A stretch of 15,662 nucleotides of DNA from Bacteroidota bacterium (GCA_023412195.1 JAEYNZ010000037.1:1-15662), one strand, 5' to 3'; counted from the stretch's first letter, positions 7,274 to 14,106 are shown. Numbers and translations are program-made. The notes: a model not told the origin generated them from the letters alone.

Positions 7274-9211
7274 CTAATACTTATCCTGCAGTATTTTGAT
7301 TGTAGTGCGACGGTTCTGACGGCGCCCTTCTTCGGAATCATTGGCAGCTACAGGTTTGCTTTCGCCAAAGCCTGCCCATTCAAGCCGCGACCGTAAGATT
7401 CCTTTTGTTGCAAGGTAATCTACCACCGATTGGGCCCTCTTTTCCGATAGTGCCTGGTTGCCTGCTGTGGTACCGGTATTATCCGTATGGCCCTGTACTT
7501 CAACCTGAAGCCGGTTGTTATTTTGCAAAAAATCAACCAGTTTCAGTAACTCTGGTTCTGATTCCGGCAAAATGGAAAAAGAATCCGTTTCAAAATAAAT
7601 ATTGTAAAGGTTCATTTCAGCTCCCACCTTCACAGGTGTAAGTGCGATATCAAGCAGGTAGGGGTCATATACACTCCGTGATTCCTGAAGATTAAACGAA
7701 TTGGAATAAAAAAGATATCCATTACGCGAAACGGAAAAAGCATAGTCAGCACCTGCAGGAATGGTTATCAGCATTACTCCGTCTGTACCGGTCGTTTCCT
7801 GTCTTGCCGGCTGCTCCTTAACAGAAAGGTTCACCAGGTCAATCTCAGCCTGAACAGGAAGTCCGGTTTCCGAATCGGAAACAAATGCCTTCACATACGT
7901 TGCAGGCTGAGGCCTTATGGATTCATCAAGGGCAAACGAATAAATATCCAGCCCCATAATGCTGTCGCGCGAAGAGGAAAAGAATGCTGTCAATCCGTCG
8001 GCACTGATATATAAACCCTGTTCATCATTGTTTGTATTGACCGGATAACCCAGATTGCGCGGTGCAGAATAAACTGAATCATGGGTAATCTGTGAAACAA
8101 ACAGATCATAACCCCCCATTCCTGTATGATAATCAGACGAAAAATAGAAATCACGGTTCCCTGCATGGATGAATGGTGAGGTTTCATTTCCGGGAGTATT
8201 GATACTATCGCCAAGGTTTACCGGCTTACTCCATTTCAGGTGGCCATTGCTGCCTGTGCCCAGGAATTCAGCTTTCCATAGGTCTCTACCCCCCTTTCCC
8301 CCGGGCCGGTTGCTGGCAAAATATAAAAACCGTCCGTCGGATGACAATGAAGGTTGCGCCTCCCAATAAGCAGTATTTAATCCAGAACCTGCATTTAAAG
8401 GAGTACTCCACATTTCACCATTATGAAAGGAATAGTAAATATCGCAGCTGCCGGCCCCTCCTCTCCGGTTACAAGCTGTGAAAAACAAGATTCTTCCATC
8501 AGCCGAGAGCGTCTGTGCTCCTTCATTTTCATGGGTATTTATTTCTGTAATAGCCCGGGCATGCTGCCATTCATTGTCCACAAATTCTGACGAATAAAAA
8601 TCTTCCTGAGGTTGCTGTCCCCTGATCTTTATCAGCCTTGTAAAAATAAGCTGATGCTGATCGATACTCAGACTGGGCCAGTATTCATCTGCTTCCGTGT
8701 TGATGGTAGCGGGAAGTGGAACAGGATCAAAATCAACCGGATTCTGAACCGCTTCTATTGCAAACAGGCTGTTTTGTATTTTTCTTTCAGCATCTTCTTT
8801 TGATTTTCCCTTCACCTTTTCATGATCAGCATAAAGACGGTAAACCCTCAGCGCATTGCTGTAACTGCCCAAGGAGAAATAAGCATCCCCCAGCCTGCTT
8901 AATATCAATGGTTCTGATGAAAAGTCCGTTGCTTTTTCAAGGTGAAAAGCTTCTTTAACCCGGTTTTTCATATCGAAATAAACATCCGCAAGCAACAGGT
9001 GCGCCTGTACAAATGAAGGGTCCACTTCAAGAATCCGTTCACCTGCTTCAATGGCCGATTTAAAATCATTCATCGCATGAAACTGCCTCGCCTCATCAAA
9101 CATTCGCTGAGTCCGGCGTGAAGGTTGCGCATGTGCGGCAAAGGTCACTACCACAACGATTAATAATGCTGTTAATTTTTTTATTGTCACTAAAACATCT
9201 TCACTGATCAT
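7274..9211 (-). CDS. OmpA-family protein with TPR, PD40 propeller and CRD-like domain (PorE-like)
   Basis: This 645-residue protein has a signal peptide ending AAHA|Q (residue 28); no lipobox is seen. Domains in order: TPR-like helices (about 33-150), WD40/PD40-type beta-propeller blades (about 170-430, with repeated phrases such as LSADGRILFFTACN and LSSDGRFLYFASNRPGGKGGRDLW), a carboxypeptidase-regulatory-like beta domain (about 437-510), and a C-terminal OmpA peptidoglycan-binding domain (about 535-645). In the OmpA domain, GHTDNTG (D577) and LSEKRAQSVVDYL (R592) carry the residues that bind diaminopimelate. This order matches PorE of the type IX secretion machinery and many Bacteroidota paralogues, so a cell-wall anchoring role is likely, but T9SS membership is not proven. 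The ATG at 9209-9211 has AAGGA 9 nt upstream; a GTG at 9188-9190 would give a more typical signal peptide. Confidence 0.85.
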   Translation of the reverse strand: MISEDVLVTIKKLTALLIVVVVTFAAHAQPSRRTQRMFDEARQFHAMNDFKSAIEAGERILEVDPSFVQAHLLLADVYFDMKNRVKEAFHLEKATDFSSEPLILSRLGDAYFSLGSYSNALRVYRLYADHEKVKGKSKEDAERKIQNSLFAIEAVQNPVDFDPVPLPATINTEADEYWPSLSIDQHQLIFTRLIKIRGQQPQEDFYSSEFVDNEWQHARAITEINTHENEGAQTLSADGRILFFTACNRRGGAGSCDIYYSFHNGEMWSTPLNAGSGLNTAYWEAQPSLSSDGRFLYFASNRPGGKGGRDLWKAEFLGTGSNGHLKWSKPVNLGDSINTPGNETSPFIHAGNRDFYFSSDYHTGMGGYDLFVSQITHDSVYSAPRNLGYPVNTNNDEQGLYISADGLTAFFSSSRDSIMGLDIYSFALDESIRPQPATYVKAFVSDSETGLPVQAEIDLVNLSVKEQPARQETTGTDGVMLITIPAGADYAFSVSRNGYLFYSNSFNLQESRSVYDPYLLDIALTPVKVGAEMNLYNIYFETDSFSILPESEPELLKLVDFLQNNNRLQVEVQGHTDNTGTTAGNQALSEKRAQSVVDYLATKGILRSRLEWAGFGESKPVAANDSEEGRRQNRRTTIKILQDKY

Positions 9212-9366
9212 CCGTTTTTATCCTTATCTGGTATTTTTTAACCAATATCAAAAAAACAATCTTAAAATGAGAGTTAATTTATTCTTTTGTAAATATATTT
9301 TTTATAATTTGGCTTTAAATAACGCTAAAAATTCGGATTAAATTTTTTTTGAATGTATGTTTTAAA

Positions 9367-9558
9367 ATGAAACGGAAAGTAAACAAGAAAAATTTCGGCG
9401 AAGTAGACAACTTCGAAGGAAAACCTAAAAAACAAATGCCCCAAAGGGACAAGAGTTCCAAAAGAAGGCTTTCTATTTATGACGAATTCGATGATGAAGA
9501 TCTCGATGATTACTCAAGCGATTTTGATGATCCCGATGATGAAGATGATGATTATTAA
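9367..9558 (+). CDS. Small charged protein with acidic tail, function unknown
   Basis: From the ATG at 9367 this encodes 63 residues; an in-frame ATG at 9349 would add six poorly fitting residues (MNVCFK). The N-terminal half is strongly basic (MKRKVNKKNF, then KPKKQMPQRDKSSKRR). The last 22 residues are almost wholly Asp/Glu/Ser/Tyr, with runs such as DEFDDEDLDDYSS and DDEDDDY. There is no membrane segment or cysteine-rich motif. The charge split suggests a disordered protein that could bind nucleic acid or ribosomes through one end, but this is inference and I do not recognise a family. It stands alone between the OmpA and thioesterase genes, with a long A/T-rich leader and no good SD. Simple-sequence GAT repetition in the tail is a reason for some caution. 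Confidence 0.6.
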   Translation: MKRKVNKKNFGEVDNFEGKPKKQMPQRDKSSKRRLSIYDEFDDEDLDDYSSDFDDPDDEDDDY

Positions 9559-9641
9559 TATACTTCCATATAGGTAAAATTCCAGAATAACATATTGAAC
9601 CCCTTACCTAAACCTAAAAGGTTGGATGGGAATGATGCTTT

Positions 9642-10127
9642 TTACTCTTCAAAAAACGCTTCAATTCCAGGGTAGTTGTACTTTGCCCTGGCAATATGTT
9701 CCGGGTAGCAAAAGCAGGATACTCTTGCTTCCGTGCAGACTTCCCCTTCAGCATTCAGAAGGTTACAATCGATGTGCAGTATTCGTTTTTCTTCCGACTG
9801 CAATCTGGCCCGTACCGTTAACTTTCCCTTTGATATAAATACAGGCCGGAGATATTTTACATGCATGGAAGAAGTAACGCTGGCTGTATTTTTCGTGGTC
9901 ATGATCAGCCATGCAGCTGCTTCATCAAGTAAAGTGGCCTGAATACCGCCATGTAAGACACCTGTCCATCCTTCATATGATTTTTGTGGCTGCCATTCTG
10001 CAACAAGTTCTTCACCATCGAGCCAAAAATCAAGGTGAAGCCCGATTTTATTTGCAGGTGAACATCCAAAACAATTATAAGATTCATTGCCAGCCATTAC
10101 GGCAAAAGGATTTCTTACTTTTTTCAT
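9642..10127 (-). CDS. PaaI-type hotdog-fold thioesterase
   Basis: This 161-residue protein has the PaaI/4HBT hotdog pattern. The N-terminal NCFGCSPANKIGLHL (about 18-32) is typical of a subgroup in which a CFGC segment precedes the fold. The central helix GVLHGGIQATLLDEAAAW (about 56-73) carries HGG (59-61) and D68-E69, the usual catalytic/binding residues. It would hydrolyse an acyl-CoA thioester in the cytoplasm; the substrate is not predictable. The stretch SSMHVKYLRPVFISKGKLTVRARL is the conserved pair of beta strands. The gene is flanked by the SPFH gene upstream on the same strand, from which it is separated by an intrinsic terminator, so it is probably transcribed alone. Confidence 0.88.
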   Translation of the reverse strand: MKKVRNPFAVMAGNESYNCFGCSPANKIGLHLDFWLDGEELVAEWQPQKSYEGWTGVLHGGIQATLLDEAAAWLIMTTKNTASVTSSMHVKYLRPVFISKGKLTVRARLQSEEKRILHIDCNLLNAEGEVCTEARVSCFCYPEHIARAKYNYPGIEAFFEE

Positions 10128-10224
10128 CCTGGTATTTTTTGTTTTGACAGTTAGGAAGAAATATGCATCATGAATTTCATCCTTGATTTTTCTAACGAAT
10201 TATGTATAATTTATTGAATCAGCC

Positions 10225-10252
10225 AAAGAAAAGGCCGGCATAACTGCCGGCC
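10225..10252 (-). terminator. Intrinsic terminator of the SPFH gene
   Basis: Perfect 8-bp G/C-rich arms (GGCCGGCA 10233-10240, TGCCGGCC 10245-10252) surround a 4-nt loop. On the minus strand the stem is followed at once by TTTTCTTT (10232-10225). It lies 13 nt past the SPFH stop codon. Confidence 0.88.
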
Positions 10253-10265
10253 CTATGATTAAACA

Positions 10266-11084
10266 CTAATTGTTTCCCAATATCAGAGGCAGTCCGTCTT
10301 TCCCGCTGCCTATCACCACAACCTTTGAGTTGGGTGAAGTAGCCAGTTCAATGGTGGCTTCTATCCCACGCTGCTGGATAATCTTATCGGTAAGACTGGC
10401 ATTGATGATCCGATTAAAGTTTGCAATCCCTTCGGCCTCAATTCTCCGGCGTTCAGCTTCCGATTCCTCCCGCTGTAACCTGTATTGATAGGCCAATGCC
10501 TCCTGTTCCTGTTTCAGTTTACTTTCAATGGCACCCCTGATCTGATCAGGAAGGTTTATTGATCTGATGAGAAGGGCACGCATGTCAATATAGTTTTCAC
10601 CCAGTACTTTACGGGTTTCTTCTTTAATTGTCATTTCAACTTCCGACCTTTTTGTAGAATAGATTTCCTCAGCAGAAAAACGGCCTGCTACCTGGCGCAC
10701 AGTTGATCGCACCTCCGGAATTACAAGAACATTGATGAAGTTAACACCAAACTGCTGGTGCAGGTTACCGATCCTGTTATAGGTAGGATTAAACCTGACA
10801 GTTATGTCCATATTGATGGAAAGTCCGTTCTTGTCGAGTACATCCATCGGTTCATCACGTTGCTGTTCCCTTACATTATAGATATACAACCTGTTCCATG
10901 GAGCAATTACATGAAAACCCTCTCCATAAATATTTTCAGTATCAAGCCCCGTTGTGTAAGGCCTGAATATCACTCCCCTTTCTCCTGCATCGATAATAAA
11001 GAACATGCGGCCGCCAAAAAGTACCAGAACAAGTACAATAGCTACAATCGCAATCAGATAAGATGTTTTTAAATTGAATTTCAT
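10266..11084 (-). CDS. SPFH/prohibitin (Band 7) family membrane protein
   Basis: I start at the ATG 11082-11084 (272 residues); the frame is open 18 codons further, but that stretch overlaps an exact TAnnTTTG box. One N-terminal membrane helix (about residues 8-25) is followed by the SPFH domain opening IDAGERGVIFRP and continuing through SINMDITVRFNPTYNRIG and VIPEVRSTVRQVAGRFSAEEIYS. A charged coiled-coil segment (KLKQEQEALAYQYRLQREESEAERR in pieces, about 187-215) follows, and the C-terminus VVVIGSGKDGLPLILGNN is typical of bacterial prohibitins. These proteins form large ring-shaped membrane assemblies linked to lipid microdomains or to membrane protease control; which applies here is unknown. 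The gene is monocistronic, with its own terminator. Confidence 0.9.
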   Translation of the reverse strand: MKFNLKTSYLIAIVAIVLVLVLFGGRMFFIIDAGERGVIFRPYTTGLDTENIYGEGFHVIAPWNRLYIYNVREQQRDEPMDVLDKNGLSINMDITVRFNPTYNRIGNLHQQFGVNFINVLVIPEVRSTVRQVAGRFSAEEIYSTKRSEVEMTIKEETRKVLGENYIDMRALLIRSINLPDQIRGAIESKLKQEQEALAYQYRLQREESEAERRRIEAEGIANFNRIINASLTDKIIQQRGIEATIELATSPNSKVVVIGSGKDGLPLILGNN

Positions 11085-11106
11085 GGATTTTAATTTAAGT
11101 ATCCGA

Positions 11107-11114
11107 CAAAAATA
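11107..11114 (-). promoter_or_regulatory. Bacteroidota -7 box upstream of SPFH gene
   Basis: Minus-strand TATTTTTG is an exact TAnnTTTG match 22 nt before the start codon, which fits a short leader and decides the start. No convincing -33 box is seen. Confidence 0.45.
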
Positions 11115-11154
11115 AAAAGAATAAGGATTGAAAAACATTCGGTTGGTTAAATAC

Positions 11155-11162
11155 TATATTTG
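11155..11162 (+). promoter_or_regulatory. Possible -7 box far upstream of peptidase C26 gene
   Basis: TATATTTG matches TAnnTTTG exactly but lies 176 nt before the ATG at 11339. TTG at 11128-11130 is about 24 nt upstream, longer than usual. If used, the leader would contain the whole 11212-11307 inverted-repeat element. Confidence 0.25.
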
Positions 11163-11211
11163 TTCATATTAAACAATGTTTTCCGGTAACTTTTTTAGAA
11201 TAATATAGTTT

Positions 11212-11307
11212 GAGATCTTTCACTTCGTTCAAGATGACGATCAGTTACGTACTTAGCACAACAAAAGCTTTGAAAATATCGTCTTTTCAACCAAAGGGAG
11301 AAATCTC
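11212..11307. repeat. 96-bp MITE-like element with imperfect 28-bp terminal inverted repeats
   Basis: The left end 11212-11239 (GAGATCTTTCACTTC...GACG) and the reverse complement of the right end 11280-11307 (GAGATTTCTCCCTTT...GACG) agree at about 19 of 28 ungapped positions. They share GAGAT at the outer ends and GACG at the inner ends. The inner 40 nt show no ORF. Sequences like these two ends are, from memory, common as dispersed intergenic repeats in Bacteroidota; I could not check this. It lies between two divergent genes, close upstream of the peptidase C26 start. Confidence 0.6.
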
Positions 11308-11338
11308 AGATATTTAACCGGACACTAATGATATAAAA

Positions 11339-12463
11339 ATGAAAAAATTACTATTAGCAATTCTCCTGTTACCTGCAATACACCTGCATGGCCAGGATTT
11401 CTTCCGCGATAAACCCGATAAGGAGAAAAATTATATTCTTTTAGCCAATCCCACGGCTGTAAATATTGAAACGATAAACTTCCTGGTCCAAAAGAACCTT
11501 TTGAAAGTCAACCTGAAAAAGACAGAGTTTGTAGGTGTCTACCATCAGAACCAGCGTTATGATTTCAATGAGGCAGCAGAATACATCCGTTCCAATCAAC
11601 TGAATGGATTTCACCTCCATGAAGTTAAGGGAAACCTTCATGAAGATAAACTTTTTGAAAACAACCACATAACCGGTGAACTTAAACTTCTGTTTGACAA
11701 TTCAGCAGGCATCTTTTTCTTTGGCGGCCCCGACATTCAGCCTTCGGTGTATGGTGAAGAAAACCTCTATTCTGATGTCACCGATCCGGGAAGGCATCTT
11801 TTTGAAGTAACCTTCCTGTTTCACCTGCTGGGAGGATATGTCAATGAAAGTTTCGAGCCTTTCCTGGAGGAAAAGCCTGAATATTTTATCACGGGCTTCT
11901 GCCTTGGAATGCAAACCATGAATGTGGCCACAGGCGGAACCCTCATCCAGGACATACCTGCCCAGGTTTATGGAGCAACTTCACCAGAAGCCACCATAGA
12001 AACCGGCAGGGAAAACATGCACCGCAATTACTGGCAGCTGATTTCAGATGACCGCCAGCTTGCAGGGATCAATTTCCACACTATACGTTATACACAACAT
12101 CCTTTCTTCGGTAAAAAAGTGAAAGTAAAGAAAGACAGCCGTCCGCTTGTATACAGCAGTCACCACCAGGCCGCCGGAAAAACAGGTAAAGGACTGGAGG
12201 TAACTGCTCTTTCAGCCGATGGACAGATTGTGGAAGGCATGGCGCACAACCTTTATCCAAACGTATTTGCCGTACAGTTCCACCCCGAGGTACCGGCCCT
12301 TTATGAGAACCGCGAACCACGAAAAATATTTCCCACCGACCAGCCACTGCCTTATCACCAGATCATAGGCAAGGAAGGGGTAAGGTTTCATAATAGTTAC
12401 TGGAAGTATATTTCGAAGGCGGTGAGGAAGGCGGGGAAGAAACAGATGGACAGGCAACAATAA
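11339..12463 (+). CDS. Secreted peptidase C26 / class-I glutamine-amidotransferase-like hydrolase
   Basis: This 374-residue protein has a signal peptide (about residues 1-19, ending LHGQ). The body resembles gamma-glutamyl hydrolase/PuuD-type proteins of the class-I glutamine amidotransferase fold. Visible features are FFGGPDIQPSVYG (about 127-139), the nucleophile C188 in TGFCLGMQTMN, the substrate-loop segment YSSHHQAAG (272-280) and the catalytic H315/E317 in AVQFHPEVP. All triad residues are present, so it should be active. Known members cleave gamma-glutamyl bonds, for example in gamma-glutamyl-GABA or poly-gamma-glutamate folates. A secreted form implies an extracytoplasmic substrate, perhaps a gamma-glutamyl bond in peptide or cell-wall material; that part is inference. 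About 95 residues before the fold (31-125) include an extra region not usual in PuuD. It is a single gene with a repeat element in front. Confidence 0.85.
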   Translation: MKKLLLAILLLPAIHLHGQDFFRDKPDKEKNYILLANPTAVNIETINFLVQKNLLKVNLKKTEFVGVYHQNQRYDFNEAAEYIRSNQLNGFHLHEVKGNLHEDKLFENNHITGELKLLFDNSAGIFFFGGPDIQPSVYGEENLYSDVTDPGRHLFEVTFLFHLLGGYVNESFEPFLEEKPEYFITGFCLGMQTMNVATGGTLIQDIPAQVYGATSPEATIETGRENMHRNYWQLISDDRQLAGINFHTIRYTQHPFFGKKVKVKKDSRPLVYSSHHQAAGKTGKGLEVTALSADGQIVEGMAHNLYPNVFAVQFHPEVPALYENREPRKIFPTDQPLPYHQIIGKEGVRFHNSYWKYISKAVRKAGKKQMDRQQ

Positions 12464-12768
12464 ATAAATTCCAGGGGATACACATAACAATTGGAAATGT
12501 TTAGACGTAAGATTCTGGTGCAGCTGCCACAGAGTTCCTCCCCCTTTGGCTGCTGCACTCCAACATAGCCTGAATTCTGTGCCAAAGGGGGCCAGGGGGA
12601 TTGATGCAGGAAGACTGTTGAATGCCAGTTTTTTATATCAACCATATAGGAAGAAGTAACATAGGTAAATGATTTTGAAACATTTAGTGACGCTACTATT
12701 AACGTCAAAACCTCATCTCTTTACAACACCGTGCACCAGTTCTTTAAAAAAAATGGTAATTCTGATTT
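12464..12768. other. Intergenic region with a structured G/C-rich patch
   Basis: No gene is supported in these 305 nt. The first part holds the inverted-repeat patch at 12518-12600. The rest is A/T-rich and holds a weak TGACG/CGTCA pair (about 12688-12707) shortly before the nucleotidyltransferase gene. No exact TAnnTTTG box was found for that gene. Confidence 0.5.
12518..12600. repeat. Inverted-repeat patch, possible palindromic repeat or terminator
   Basis: Perfect 11-bp arms CCCCCTTTGGC (12540-12550) and GCCAAAGGGGG (12581-12591) enclose 30 nt. Two competing shorter pairs are present: GTGCAGC (12518-12524) with GCTGCAC (12552-12558), and CACAGA (12528-12533) with TCTGTG (12576-12581). There is no U-run after the long stem, so a classic terminator is unlikely. 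A dispersed palindromic repeat is the better guess. Confidence 0.5.
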
Positions 12769-13059
12769 ATGAGAACATTACAGGAAATAAAAGATGATTT
12801 AAGGAGGCACAAGCACAGGTTATTTCTTGATTACCCGTTTAAATCCATGGCAATCTTTGGTTCTTATGCGAGAAAGGAGCAAAAGAATACAAGTGATTTA
12901 GATATTATGGTTGAATTCACTGGCAAAATTGGAATCCGCTTTATTGATCTGGCTGATGAACTGGAAAACATAACAGGCCTTAAAGTTGATTTGGTATCAA
13001 AAAATGGCGTAAAGGAAAAATATTTAAAATCCATTGATTCTGATATGGTATATGTCTGA
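12769..13059 (+). CDS. MNT-type minimal nucleotidyltransferase (antitoxin of a HepT/MNT pair)
   Basis: This 96-residue protein has the minimal nucleotidyltransferase fold. The motif GSYARKEQKNTSDLDIMV (31-48) holds GS plus the two metal aspartates D43 and D45, and a third carboxylate D74 lies in LKVDLV. All catalytic residues are present, so the enzyme looks intact. In characterised HepT/MNT systems the MNT partner adds AMP groups to a tyrosine of the HepT RNase and so silences it. Here the stop codon TGA (13057-13059) overlaps the start of a hepT-like frame at 13052, the usual arrangement, but that toxin gene is cut off. The antitoxin may therefore be an orphan. Confidence 0.85.
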   Translation: MRTLQEIKDDLRRHKHRLFLDYPFKSMAIFGSYARKEQKNTSDLDIMVEFTGKIGIRFIDLADELENITGLKVDLVSKNGVKEKYLKSIDSDMVYV

Positions 13060-13138
13060 ACGAGAAATCATATTGTTGCTGGATGATATGTATCAGGCAG
13101 CTCAAGTCGCGCTTGCCTGCTACAAAATTGAAAAGTAA
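13052..13138 (+). pseudogene. HepT-type toxin gene, truncated after about 18 codons
   Basis: The ATG at 13052-13054 overlaps the end of the nucleotidyltransferase gene by 8 nt. The frame reads MSEREIILLLDDMYQAAQ, which looks like the first helix of a HepT/DUF86 protein (normally about 110-140 residues). It then changes to VALACYKIEK and stops at 13136-13138. The change coincides with the left end of the 78-bp direct repeat at 13104, so the toxin gene was probably cut by that unit. The rest of the gene, including the RX4-6H RNase motif, is not found to the right of the unit in any frame. It is too short for confident family assignment on its own; the neighbour supports it. Confidence 0.65.
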
Positions 13139-13181
13139 ATATAAAGTACAGCGACCGGGAGTCGGACTTTCCAAGTCCGAC
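13104..13181 (+). repeat. Left copy of the 78-bp direct repeat, with perfect hairpin
   Basis: It aligns without gaps to 14029-14106 (offset 925), with about 62 of 78 positions the same by eye. The 3' end is a perfect hairpin, GTCGGACTT (13161-13169), loop TCC, AAGTCCGAC (13173-13181), preceded by CGGGA (13156-13160). The 5' end starts within the hepT remnant. Confidence 0.8.
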
Positions 13182-13250
13182 ATTTAAAATCTTTATCAGG
13201 CTATACCACATGATTCCTAAAAAAAACCTACCTTTTATAAAAAATCCTTC

Positions 13251-14009
13251 ATGACACCCAAAAAAGAACATTACCGAAATAAGCTTCCACACTTTCAACA
13301 ATCCGGGCAATGGTATTTTATAACTTGTGTTCTATTTGGGACTATGCCAAAAGGAGCAATGGATAAATATTTAATTGCCCTGGAAACTGCTAAAAAAAAA
13401 TACCAGTTCCTATTAAAAATGAATAATGAAAATACAAAAATGGATCATTTATCCTCTGGAATGAATAAACTCATAGTATCAACTTCAGAGTCAGATCAAT
13501 AAGAAAATATATTACTAGCAAAAAATGAATATTATATAGCCCTGAAAAAATACCGTTTGGCATATGATAAAATCCTCCATAATTACAAACCTTCAACTAT
13601 TAATTTACCCAGTGATAAGAACAAGAATATTATTGAAAATGCTCTACAATATTGAGTAGGAAAACGCATTGAAAATCATGCTTTCTGTATTATGCCAAAT
13701 CACATTCATTGGGTTTTAACCATTAAGAAAATGAACAACGAGATAAAGCAGAATTATCTCCAAGACATTCTTCAATCAATAAAGCTTTACACTGCAAATC
13801 GTATAAATAAAATCGAACATCAAAATGGACAATTTTGGGAACATGAAAGTTTTGATACCACCCTCAGAAGCATTGAACATTTTTATAATGCTATGAACTA
13901 TACCCTTCAAAATCCAGTTTCCGCAGGGTTAGTGAAAAACTGGAAAGATTGGACAGGAACCTGGATATCAAAAAATTGGGAATCAGAATTTCCAGTAGAA
14001 GAATATTAA
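13251..14009 (+). pseudogene. REP-associated tyrosine transposase (RAYT, Y1_Tnp family), two in-frame stops
   Basis: One reading frame runs from the ATG at 13251 to the TAA at 14007-14009 but is broken by TAA at 13500-13502 and TGA at 13653-13655. The N-terminal part reads HYRNKLPHFQQSGQWYFITC, the usual RAYT opening. The middle (KKYRLAYDKILHN, then NIIENALQY-stop-VGKRIENHAFCIMPNHIHWVL) carries the HUH-type histidines in NHIH. The end has GQFWEHESFDTTLRSIEHF and YTLQNPVSAGLVKNWKDW, also typical. At the TGA, relatives usually have an aromatic or acidic residue before GKR, so TGG to TGA is a simple explanation. The frame is otherwise kept, with no frameshift, so decay looks recent. The position usually YD near the end reads FD, so the catalytic tyrosine should be checked. 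The stop codon is followed one base later by a REP-like hairpin. Confidence 0.85.
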
Positions 14010-14010
14010 T

Positions 14011-14031
14011 CTTTGACTTGGAAAGTCAAAG
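14011..14031 (-). repeat. Inverted REP-like hairpin directly after the RAYT gene
   Basis: CTTTGACTT (14011-14019), loop GGA, AAGTCAAAG (14023-14031) is a perfect 9-bp hairpin one base past the RAYT stop. Read on the minus strand it is preceded by CGGGA (14036-14032) and shares the core GACTTTCCAAGTC with the hairpin at 13161-13181. Confidence 0.75.
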
Positions 14032-14106
14032 TCCCGTTAGCCTGCTGCAAAATCAGAAAGTGAATCCAAAGTACCGTGACCGGGAGTCGGATATTCCAAG
14101 TCCGGT
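14029..14106 (+). repeat. Right copy of the 78-bp direct repeat
   Basis: This is the partner of 13104-13181. It overlaps the end of the inverted hairpin at 14011-14031, crosses a linker with GCCTGCTGCAAAAT, and ends in a weaker hairpin (14086-14106) after CGGGA (14081-14085). That stem keeps pairing partly through G-T wobbles and has one A-A mismatch, as expected for a decaying copy. Confidence 0.75.

Noticed and set aside
9611..9623. AACCT-AAA-AGGTT hairpin between the small acidic protein and the thioesterase as a terminator
   Set aside because: Only 5-bp arms, mostly A/T, and no U-run on either strand.
12397..12708. 103-codon minus-strand open frame over the end of the peptidase gene and the spacer
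   Set aside because: It crosses the inverted-repeat patch, has no family resemblance and no start signals.
13653..13655. TGA in the RAYT gene as a selenocysteine or recoded tryptophan codon
   Set aside because: A TAA stop 51 codons upstream already breaks the same frame, and other genes here use TGA as a normal stop (730, 13059).
13104..14106. CRISPR array suggested by repeated segments
   Set aside because: There are only two long repeat copies around a gene; no short regular repeat-spacer pattern.
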